Assembly (NCBI GenBank): GCA_902798585.1
Contig: CADBXF010000001.1
Location: 113,658 to 177,657 of the forward strand
From: an uncultured Lachnospiraceae bacterium
GTDB lineage: Bacteria; Bacillota; Clostridia; Lachnospirales; Lachnospiraceae
Direction of reading: 5' to 3'
Length of the DNA stretch: 64,000 bases
The translations under genes were made by a program, and so were the position numbers. The notes under the pieces were generated by a model that saw only the letters and a program-made list of their open reading frames with translations, did not search any database and was not told the DNA's origin. Of this stretch, positions 54,157 through 61,443 are shown in pieces; position 1 is the stretch's first letter, and each line of letters starts with the position of its first letter.

Positions 54157-55317
54157 CTATTCCTTTCGCGCGGCTTCAATTGCCTGCCGCAGGTCCGAAA
54201 TCAAATCGCTGACATCCTCGATGCCGACGGAGAACCTAATCAGTTCGTCCGCAATACCGATTTGCCTTCGAATGTCGGCCGGGATGGATGCGTGCGTCAT
54301 GCTTGCCGGGTGGCATACGAGGGACTCGACGCCGCCGAGGCTCTCCGCCAGCGTGATGAGTTTCAGGTTCCGAAAAAATGCGCGATAGTCGTACTCTTCC
54401 TTCAACACAAACGATATCATCGCGCCGGGTCCGTCGGCCTGCTTCATCTGGACTTCGTACCCCGGATCACCGGGAAGCCCCGGAAAATAAACCTTCGACA
54501 CATATCCGCTCTTGGCCAGCCAGGTCGCGATGTGCGTCGCATTTGCCACATGCCGGTCCATGCGGACGCCGAGCGTCTTGATTCCGCGAATCATTAAGAA
54601 GCTGTCGAAGGGGGAGAGCACTCCGCCGATCGCATTTTGTAAGAAATACAACCGTTCTGCAATCGCCTTGTCCCGAAGCGCCACAAGCCCCGAAACAGTG
54701 TCGCTGTGTCCGCCCAGATATTTCGTACCGCTGTGGATGACGATGTCTGCGCCGAGTGTAAGCGGTCTCTGCAGATAGGGCGTTAAGAACGTGTTGTCAA
54801 CAATCAGGAGGACGCCGGCCTTCTTCGCCAACTCCGCGGTCGCTGCGATGTCAGTCACGCTGAGCAGCGGATTGGCCGGTGTTTCGATGTATACGGCTTT
54901 TGTTTCCGGGTCAATCGCGGCCTCAACCTTGGTCGTGTCGGTCGTGTCGACGATTTCATATCGAAGACCGAGCGGTTTGAATACCTTGTCGATAATCCGG
55001 AATGTTCCGCCGTAGATGTTGTCTGAAATGATGATTTTGTCTCCCGCAGAGAAAAGCGAGAGAACCGTGTGAATTGCGGCAAGTCCCGATGCAAATGCGA
55101 GTCCGTACTCGCCTCCCTCAAGATCCGCAATCAGCTTCTCGAGCGCCGCTCTCGTGGGATTGCCCGTGCGGGAGTATTCCCAGCCCGTATTTTCCCCGAG
55201 CCCGCTCTGCTTGTATGTCGATGTCTGGTAAATCGGAACATTTACCGCACCCGTCGTCTTGTCTCCGTCAATCCCTCCGTGAATCAGAAGGGAGTGTAAA
55301 TGTAAGGAATCGCCCAT
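54157..55317 (-). CDS. mccB: Cystathionine gamma-lyase/gamma-synthase family enzyme
   Basis: The 386-residue product is a Cys/Met-metabolism PLP enzyme. The PLP lysine is K199 in IHSGTKYLGGHSD; YSRTGNPTRAALE and ASGLAAIHTVLSLF are family signatures. Position next to the MccA-like gene favours gamma-lyase (cystathionine to cysteine), but gamma-synthase cannot be excluded by sequence. It is the first large gene after Cys-rich leader 2. Confidence 0.88.
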   Translation of the reverse strand: MGDSLHLHSLLIHGGIDGDKTTGAVNVPIYQTSTYKQSGLGENTGWEYSRTGNPTRAALEKLIADLEGGEYGLAFASGLAAIHTVLSLFSAGDKIIISDNIYGGTFRIIDKVFKPLGLRYEIVDTTDTTKVEAAIDPETKAVYIETPANPLLSVTDIAATAELAKKAGVLLIVDNTFLTPYLQRPLTLGADIVIHSGTKYLGGHSDTVSGLVALRDKAIAERLYFLQNAIGGVLSPFDSFLMIRGIKTLGVRMDRHVANATHIATWLAKSGYVSKVYFPGLPGDPGYEVQMKQADGPGAMISFVLKEEYDYRAFFRNLKLITLAESLGGVESLVCHPASMTHASIPADIRRQIGIADELIRFSVGIEDVSDLISDLRQAIEAARKE

Positions 55318-55371
55318 GCTGTCAACCTCATTTTCTTTGTATCGATATGGCGTTGCCGGTAAAAAGGCAAC

Positions 55372-55398
55372 AAAAAAGGGAGCCTAAAGTAAGCTCCC
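55372..55398 (-). terminator. Leader terminator downstream of Cys-rich frame 2
   Basis: On the minus strand GGGAGC pairs with GCTCCC (plus 55393-55398 with 55378-55383), followed by six T residues (plus 55372-55377). The GGG of the 5' arm is shared with a 9-base segment, ATGCCCGGG (plus 55396-55404), which can pair perfectly with CCCGGGCAT inside the small frame. Confidence 0.88.
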
Positions 55399-55425
55399 GG
55401 GCATACGGCTTTATAACCTCTCACA

Positions 55426-55563
55426 TCATCGACATCGACGGAGAGCTCTGTCAGGACGCATCGAAGCGCATTCGAACGCCCCAGCCATATTCCATGCCCG
55501 GGTATTTATCTGCATTCGACAACAACACATCTCTGCAAAACTGTATGCTGCAAATCGCTTCAT
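55426..55563 (-). CDS. Cys-rich 45-residue leader peptide 2
   Basis: An ATG at 55563 follows AAAGGAG at proper distance and lies about 45 bases after the predicted transcription start. Cysteines are at 13, 14, 15, 32 and 44; the core FAEMCCCRM matches leader 1. Sixteen bases after the triple Cys codons lies CCCGGGCAT (plus 55494-55502), complementary over nine bases to the base of the terminator. The arrangement fits attenuation of the mccB operon by Cys-tRNA. Confidence 0.8.
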   Translation of the reverse strand: MKRFAAYSFAEMCCCRMQINTRAWNMAGAFECASMRPDRALRRCR

Positions 55564-55613
55564 CGGTGCGTCTCCTTTCGTGGTGTCCTTGTGGTTTTTT
55601 TGTTGATGGCGCA

Positions 55614-55642
55614 ATCATAACACCGTTTACCTACTATGTCAA
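55614..55642 (-). promoter_or_regulatory. Promoter of leader 2 and the mccB operon
   Basis: TTGACA (plus 55637-55642), a 17-base spacer and TATGAT (plus 55614-55619) on the minus strand, upstream of leader 2. Confidence 0.88.
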
Positions 55643-55742
55643 TAGGTTTTGTAAATATTTTTTCGAAAATTTTTTGGCGCCCCTTAAAGCGCGGATTTTC
55701 AGTCCGTGCCGAAGCATTTTCCTCCGGGCACATCCGTCAGCA

Positions 55743-55775
55743 TAAAAAGGCCCCGCCCGAAAACGGGCAGGGCCT
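55743..55775 (-). terminator. Terminator of the 1363-residue membrane-protein gene
   Basis: A 12-bp stem with one mismatch (plus 55748-55759 with 55764-55775) and a TTTT-type loop is followed by TTTTT on the minus strand. Confidence 0.92.
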
Positions 55776-55823
55776 GAGATGCTCTTGCATTCCGGCGCGG
55801 CTTACCGCGCGGTTCTTTAATTG

Positions 55824-58800
55824 TTACAGAAGTTCCAACAGGTGTTTCTTTGCTTCGTTGTACTCTTCCTCGGTGATGAGGTCGTTCTCGTAAGCAACCT
55901 TCAGCTGCTTTAACTTCTTCGTAAAATCGTCGATGGAAGTGTCCGCCTGCTTCACCGGCTTCGGTGCGCTCTTCGCTGCTGCAGCCTTCGCCGCCGCTCT
56001 TCTTGCGCGCTCCTCAACACTGATCGCCTGCTGCTGCAAATACTCCGGAACAATCGGACCCTCAGGCTCGCTCTCTTCCTCTTCGGAAGCTTCTCCGTCG
56101 TACTCGTCCGTCTCGGTTTCGGAAGTCTCCTCGGCCTCGTATTCCGCTGTCTCTGTCACGGAAGCTTCCTCAGTCTCGAACTCCGGCTCTGCCTCAAATG
56201 CAGCCTCGCCGGCCGACTCTGCCGGCTCATCGGCGTAAGTCTGCGCAGCGGCTTCCTCCGCCGGCGCGCTGTCGGTCTCACCGAACTCCTCTGCCGTTTC
56301 ATACAAAGGCTCGTCGTAAGCAGGTGCCTCCGGGAATTCCGGTTCCGCCGGGGAATCCTCGAACTCGTCGTCCGAAACACCCTCGCCGTTTAAGTGAGCC
56401 CATTTTTCGCGCGCCTGCGCAAGCGTGCTCGCAAAATCCTCCGCCTCGTCAACCGACTCGCTTACCGTCTCGTAAGCTTCCGTCGCCGCATCGGCGATGT
56501 CCTCACCGACTTCGTCGTAATAGTTTCCGGCCAAAACCTCCTCCGGAATCTCATCCGCTTCGTCTATGAGCGTTACCGCCTCCGCCTGTACAGCTTCCGC
56601 TGCCTTCGTAGCCTCTGCGGCTCTGGCCGCTGCCTGCTCGGCTACCGCCTGCTTTGCCGCTTCAATGGAGCCGCCGTGCATCATCGCCCAAAGAATCGCC
56701 TGATTTGCATTCGGAACAACAACCTCCGGCTCTTCCTCGCCGGACTCCTTCTCTTCTGCAGTCTCCGCAGCAACCGCGGCTACGCTTGCGCTTCCCGCAA
56801 ACGAAGGAACTACTGTAGGACGACCCATTGCCTCTGCCATCGCCTCAGCGAAGGACGAAGGTTCTTCCTCTGCAGCCCCGGCGTCAGCGACATCGGCCTC
56901 GGCCGGCTCAGCGTCAGCCGCAGCCTCCTCTTTCGCGGTCTCAAACGATCCGCCGTGCTGAAGCGCCCAGAGAATCGCCTGATTCTGGCTCGGAACTTCC
57001 ACTACCGGCTCTTCCTCCTCTGTTTCCGCGCTCTCCGCTGCGACCGCCTCTGCGGGTTTGGCCGATGCAAACTCTTCGGCCGGCGTAAACTCCGGCACCG
57101 AAGCGCTCACGGGCTTCGTTCCCACAGGTGCAAACAAATCATCCGCCTCCAGCGAAGCTGTCGGCTTCTTATCGTAATCGTCTTCCATGAACCAACGACG
57201 CTTCGCGGGCTCGCGAACCGCCTCGGTAAATTCTACGGCGCCGAAGGTATCCTCCTCCGTCGTCTCTTCCTCATACTTCGGAGCTTCCTCCGCCGAACGG
57301 AACACAGGACTGGCCGCGAACAAATCCTCGCCGGCTGCCTCCTCCATCGCCTCGGCAAAACTCGAAGCCACGGCTCTCGGCTTGTTTGCCGCCGCGCGGA
57401 ACAAATCGCCTGCGGAATCATCCGAAGTATCCCCGGCAAATCCGCCGATGGTACCTACGGAATCAAACGCATCCGCTGCAGCGCTGAAAGTATCTTCTGC
57501 TGCCTCCGCAGCTTCACCGAAGGCATCCTCCGTGTTCTCAACAGCTTCGCCGAAGGTATCCTCTGCAGCCTCCGCCGTCTCACCGAAGGCATCTTCTGCT
57601 GCCTCCGCAGCCTCACCGAAAGCATCCTCCGCGTTCTCGACAGCTTCGCCGAATGCATCCTCCGCGTTCTCCGCAACCTTACCGAAAGTATCCTCTGCAG
57701 CTTCCGCCGTCTCACCGAAGGAATCCTCTGCAGCCTCGACAGCCTCGCCGAAGGTATCCTCTGCAGCCTCCGCCGTCTCGCTGATTGCATCCTCTGCACT
57801 CTCAGCAGCTTCACCAAATGCATCTTCTGCAGTCTCGGCAGCCTCGCCGAAGGTATCCTCTGCAGCCTCCGCCGTCTCGCTGATTGCATCCTCTGCACTC
57901 TCAACCGTCTCACCGAACACATCCTCTGCGCTCTCAACAGCTTCGCCGAATGCATCCTCGACAGCGGCCTCAGCATCGCTGACAGTCTCTTCCGCAGCGT
58001 CAATCGCCGCAAACGCTGCCTCCTCGGCGGCGCGGGTTACATCGTCCTCGGACGAATCGCCCAAATATTCCTCAATATCGTTGGTCTTCTCAGCCTGGTA
58101 TCTCTCACCGAGCCGGAGGTTAATCTCCTCGCGAAGCTTGCGCATCGCTTCCTCATGATTTCTGAGAATCTGCTCGGCATCTTCCGCAGCTTCCGCAACA
58201 GTGCTCGAAGCGTCAAACGCATCCGCTGCATTTTCCGCGGCTTCCGTAACGGCCTCAACCGCAGCCTCCGCCTCTTCGGCAAGCTCTTCGGCTTCGCCTG
58301 CTGCAACGCTCTCAAGCTCCGCTGCCTCGTCAGCCGCAGCGCTCGCAACCTCTTCCGCAGCATCCGCAACGGCATTCGTTTCTTCGAGGGAACCGAACAC
58401 ATCCTCCGCGACATTTTCCGCAGCTTCGGTTACGGTCTCCGCCGCGGTCTCGACAGCCTTCTGCGCGGGCTCGTCGAAAATGCTTGCAGCCTCGATGCGG
58501 ATTTCTTCCTCCGCGGTCTCCTCCGCGGCATCCGCATGGTTCAGGCCGACATTAACGGTCGGAATGTATCGCTTCTCCTTCGGCTTGTTCGGGTTCGTGA
58601 ACAGCGCCGTATTGACACCGGAGTAAACCTTCTCCTTCTCTTTCTTGCGGTCCTTCTTGCTCTTCTTATCCTTCTTCTTGGAGTTTTTCTCGGAAAATGC
58701 TGCCTCTTCGGCCTTCTCCTTCTCCTTTTCGACCTCGCGTTCCTTCTCGCGGGCAGCTTCCCAGACGGCGTCACGCTGCTTGCGCTCGTCCGCCTCCTCC

Positions 58801-59915
58801 GCCTCGCGCAGGAATGCATCGAGATCCGTCGGATTCGTGCTCTTCACGGGCTTGTGCTTCGTCGTGGCAATCACATCGCCCGACTCCTCGCGCTCGGAAC
58901 CGCTGTCCTTCTTCGAATCCTTATCTTTCTTACCCTTGTTTTTGTCCTTATCCTTACCCTTTAAGAAGCCGAATCCCTTGGCTCCGTCCTTCTTATCCTT
59001 CTTATCCTCCGAAGGTGTCTCCTGCTTTCCGGATTTCTCATCCTTGCCGTCCTTCTTCGATTCGTCTTCGGCCTTCACGGATTTATCGGGCTTTTTATCG
59101 CTCTTCTTATCGGCATTTCCCTTGCCGGGTCTGCCGTCATTTTTCGAAGCGTTTTTGTCGTTCTTCCTGTCCCTGCCGCTGTCCTTCTTATCGTCTTTCT
59201 TCGCGTTTTTGGTTCCGGCGCCGTCATTCGAACCTCCCGGAACAATCGTGCCTTCCTCAATCTCGCGGTCCGTTACCGGATCGGTCAGACGGCTGCAGCC
59301 GAACAAAAGCACAATAGGCATCGCCGAAACAAGCACGAGAATTACGAAGAAGAAAACGGCTTCCCAAATCTTCATCGGGCTTCCGCCCTTGTCAAACAGA
59401 GCGCAGAACACTGCAACGAGTCCCGCGAGCGCCATCAGAATTCCGACGCCGCCGATCATCAGCCGATCGTCACTCAGCTTGTAAAACTGCTTCTTCGCGT
59501 CGTCGCCGACAATCAGCGTGAGAATCGAGAGGAGCATTGCGGCTACGATGATAATCTGACCGACCAGCGAAAGCGTATGCCCGTCCTTCATCGAACTGAA
59601 TGCAATTCCCGCATCGACACTCAATAAAATCGCGCCGAACGCCATCGCAACGGATGCGTAGAAGAAGAGCATGTGGAACTCCCTGCGCATTCCGACATAC
59701 GCTGCCGCCGCGAACAATCCCGCCGCAACCAGCATACATGCAAACGCGAACAAATGCATCATCGGATGCAGCTTTCCGAACTGCTTCGTCACAATCGTCG
59801 TGACCAACAATCCCAGCGTGATTACGGCCTGCGCAATCGCGCCGAAAAATACGCCTTTGCAGCATTGCTCCGTCAATTTGTCGGGATAAACCTTATAAAC
59901 CCTGCCTGCTTTCAT
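55824..59915 (-). CDS. 1363-residue membrane protein with hendecad repeats and SHOCT-like C-terminus
   Basis: The product has about six membrane segments in its first 235 residues, then a long cytoplasmic region: a Lys/Asp-rich stretch (about 240-400), a Glu/Arg helix, and an Ala/Glu-rich acidic part. That part holds about 15 tandem 11-residue units of the type AEDAFGEAAEA (about residues 652-816). A motif NQAILWAxxHGGSxExAK occurs twice (about 975 and 1070). The C-terminus, KQLKVAYENDLITEEEYNEAKKHLLELL-like, is a SHOCT-type segment. The ATG at 59915 has AAGGAGG eight bases upstream. The function is unknown; a scaffold role is plausible. Confidence 0.82.
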   Translation of the reverse strand: MKAGRVYKVYPDKLTEQCCKGVFFGAIAQAVITLGLLVTTIVTKQFGKLHPMMHLFAFACMLVAAGLFAAAAYVGMRREFHMLFFYASVAMAFGAILLSVDAGIAFSSMKDGHTLSLVGQIIIVAAMLLSILTLIVGDDAKKQFYKLSDDRLMIGGVGILMALAGLVAVFCALFDKGGSPMKIWEAVFFFVILVLVSAMPIVLLFGCSRLTDPVTDREIEEGTIVPGGSNDGAGTKNAKKDDKKDSGRDRKNDKNASKNDGRPGKGNADKKSDKKPDKSVKAEDESKKDGKDEKSGKQETPSEDKKDKKDGAKGFGFLKGKDKDKNKGKKDKDSKKDSGSEREESGDVIATTKHKPVKSTNPTDLDAFLREAEEADERKQRDAVWEAAREKEREVEKEKEKAEEAAFSEKNSKKKDKKSKKDRKKEKEKVYSGVNTALFTNPNKPKEKRYIPTVNVGLNHADAAEETAEEEIRIEAASIFDEPAQKAVETAAETVTEAAENVAEDVFGSLEETNAVADAAEEVASAAADEAAELESVAAGEAEELAEEAEAAVEAVTEAAENAADAFDASSTVAEAAEDAEQILRNHEEAMRKLREEINLRLGERYQAEKTNDIEEYLGDSSEDDVTRAAEEAAFAAIDAAEETVSDAEAAVEDAFGEAVESAEDVFGETVESAEDAISETAEAAEDTFGEAAETAEDAFGEAAESAEDAISETAEAAEDTFGEAVEAAEDSFGETAEAAEDTFGKVAENAEDAFGEAVENAEDAFGEAAEAAEDAFGETAEAAEDTFGEAVENTEDAFGEAAEAAEDTFSAAADAFDSVGTIGGFAGDTSDDSAGDLFRAAANKPRAVASSFAEAMEEAAGEDLFAASPVFRSAEEAPKYEEETTEEDTFGAVEFTEAVREPAKRRWFMEDDYDKKPTASLEADDLFAPVGTKPVSASVPEFTPAEEFASAKPAEAVAAESAETEEEEPVVEVPSQNQAILWALQHGGSFETAKEEAAADAEPAEADVADAGAAEEEPSSFAEAMAEAMGRPTVVPSFAGSASVAAVAAETAEEKESGEEEPEVVVPNANQAILWAMMHGGSIEAAKQAVAEQAAARAAEATKAAEAVQAEAVTLIDEADEIPEEVLAGNYYDEVGEDIADAATEAYETVSESVDEAEDFASTLAQAREKWAHLNGEGVSDDEFEDSPAEPEFPEAPAYDEPLYETAEEFGETDSAPAEEAAAQTYADEPAESAGEAAFEAEPEFETEEASVTETAEYEAEETSETETDEYDGEASEEEESEPEGPIVPEYLQQQAISVEERARRAAAKAAAAKSAPKPVKQADTSIDDFTKKLKQLKVAYENDLITEEEYNEAKKHLLELL
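57466..57960 (-). repeat. Coding tandem repeat, about 15 units of 33 bp
   Basis: The units encode A-E-D-x-F/I-G/S-E-x-x-E-x. They are similar but not identical at DNA level, so the array is under coding constraint. Confidence 0.85.
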
Positions 59916-60026
59916 CCTCATTACCTCCTTCGGTAAATGCTTGGTAAAAGAATTCTCTGTCCTCTGTATATCGCGCAAAATATGATGAAATTATCGTCTC
60001 TTCTATGATGAACCCGACCTGCGGGA

Positions 60027-60980
60027 TCATGTCGCATTCGTTTCGTCGGAATCCTCCGCGGCCTTCTCTTCGCCGCCGTCTTCCTCTGCCTTTGCCTCAT
60101 CCCGAACGGCGCAAATCACTCCGCCGGGATCTTCGACGGCTTCCTCCGCCTCCTTCGAAGCAGGCTCCGCTGCCGTTTCGCCCTCTGCCGGCTCTTCATC
60201 CGTCGGAGCTGCTGTCTCTGCGGCCTTCGCACTGTCGGCATCACCGTCGGCAGGTTTCGCGCTGTCGCTTTCCGCACCTGCAGCAGCCTTCTCACCGGCG
60301 TCGTCCTTCGCCGATGTCTCAGCGGTCTTCTCCCCGGCGCCTGCATCCGCCGCACCGTCGCCGGAAGCTTTCGCCCCGGGTTCAGCCTCGTCGGTCGTGT
60401 GCTTCACCTTCCGCTTCTCGCGAACCGGTCCGTCGAGCTTGGCGGCGAGCATCTTAAGACCCTCAATCAGAAAATCCTTGGAGACGATTCCGCCGTTCCA
60501 GCCCCCGAAATCCATGTTGGGGATATAAAAGCGGTCGCCCAGGTCCACCGCACCCTCAAGAAGGGTGAGCGCCGCCTCCTCAAAGTGCGTCACCAGATCC
60601 TCCGCCGTAATCGGCAGCTCAATCGGCGACATCGCCCTCGCCAGGCGGTTCCAAAACTGCCTTGACGAACGGCTTCCGCCGCTTCGCGGGAGTTCGGTGA
60701 ACAACTCCCACAGGTAATGCGTCCCCCGCTCCAGCGGGAACAGGAAGGGAACCTCCCGGTCCAGCATGTCGAGCGCCGGGCCCGCAATATGGAAAATGTA
60801 CGATGCGTCGTACCGGTTGCCGTCCGCCGGTTCGGGGTCCGCCGCATTGCACTGAATCGCCTCGAAACGATTGAAGTCCCAGGCCGGATCGAACTTCCGG
60901 GCACAGGCTTCGATGACTTCACAGGACCGCTCCTCCAAAATCAGGAGGCTCATGTCCAATTTTTTCCGCGGAAATGACAT
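60027..60980 (-). CDS. Unknown protein with acidic Ala-rich tail
   Basis: The 317-residue product has a globular N-terminal part of about 190 residues with no recognised motif (DASYIFHIAGPALDMLDREV is typical of its composition). A low-complexity Ala/Glu/Asp tail of about 120 residues follows. No signal peptide or membrane segment is visible. Its promoter (61081-61109) is flanked by two copies of a palindromic element. The tail recalls those of the 1363-residue protein and the NADAR-macro protein. Confidence 0.72.
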   Translation of the reverse strand: MSFPRKKLDMSLLILEERSCEVIEACARKFDPAWDFNRFEAIQCNAADPEPADGNRYDASYIFHIAGPALDMLDREVPFLFPLERGTHYLWELFTELPRSGGSRSSRQFWNRLARAMSPIELPITAEDLVTHFEEAALTLLEGAVDLGDRFYIPNMDFGGWNGGIVSKDFLIEGLKMLAAKLDGPVREKRKVKHTTDEAEPGAKASGDGAADAGAGEKTAETSAKDDAGEKAAAGAESDSAKPADGDADSAKAAETAAPTDEEPAEGETAAEPASKEAEEAVEDPGGVICAVRDEAKAEEDGGEEKAAEDSDETNAT

Positions 60981-61010
60981 TCCAACCGCCCCTATCTATC
61001 GAAAATCGCG

Positions 61011-61030
61011 TTTGTTCTACGCGCGTAGTA
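61011..61030. promoter_or_regulatory. Palindromic element, copy 1
   Basis: A 20-base sequence containing the perfect 12-base palindrome CTACGCGCGTAG. It lies between the promoter at 61081-61109 and the start of the minus-strand gene at 60980, and recurs exactly at 61177-61196. Confidence 0.65.
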
Positions 61031-61056
61031 TGACAAAAGAAAACAACAAAAGCGAA

Positions 61057-61071
61057 GTTACCCAAGGTAAC
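61057..61071 (-). promoter_or_regulatory. Small hairpin with T-rich downstream tract in the 5' leader
   Basis: GTTACC and GGTAAC form a 6-bp stem with a 3-base loop. On the minus strand a T-rich stretch follows a few bases later. It could be a weak leader terminator or a stabilising hairpin. Confidence 0.35.
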
Positions 61072-61080
61072 CTACTGTTG

Positions 61081-61109
61081 AATATAACACGCATTTTTCC
61101 TGTAGTCAA
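61081..61109 (-). promoter_or_regulatory. Promoter of the acidic-tail protein gene
   Basis: TTGACT (plus 61104-61109), a 17-base spacer and TATATT (plus 61081-61086) on the minus strand. Confidence 0.78.
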
Positions 61110-61176
61110 TGCGTTTTCCGTGGGAAATAGCCATTCTGATGCAAAAATTACCACATTTTTGTCGTTTTTCCAAGCT

Positions 61177-61196
61177 TTTGTTCTACGCGCGTAGTA
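61177..61196. promoter_or_regulatory. Palindromic element, copy 2
   Basis: An exact second copy of the 20-base element at 61011-61030. It lies about 70 bases upstream of the -35 box of the minus-strand promoter and about 250 bases upstream of the CotH gene. The rest of 60981-61443 holds nothing else I can support. Confidence 0.65.
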
Positions 61197-61443
61197 CAAT
61201 CCGGTCGGATTGCCGTTTCCGATGTCTTTTTTTCCGCCCGTTCGAATGTATTTTTCGGCTCTTTTTTACCCGCCCGGGAATCGTTTTTCGCCCGTTTTCG
61301 GCTCCGGATTGTGCGATATTCCCGCTCCGCGCGAAAAAACGGCTGCAGAATGCAAAAATAAGCCATTCGCATTTCACGGCGCAGTGTGGTATCATGGAGT
61401 ATCGCCGGCGGGGACTCCGCCGGAAGCAGGGAGACATACAGCG

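Noticed and set aside
57466..57960. Regular 33-bp periodicity suggesting a CRISPR array
   Set aside because: The units have no spacers, are imperfect, and keep the frame of an 11-residue protein repeat.
56394..58964. An 856-codon open frame on the plus strand
   Set aside because: It lies opposite the Ala/Glu-rich part of the 1363-residue protein gene. GC-biased codons there avoid stops on the complementary strand; the Leu/Arg/Ser-rich translation has no domain and no ribosome binding site.
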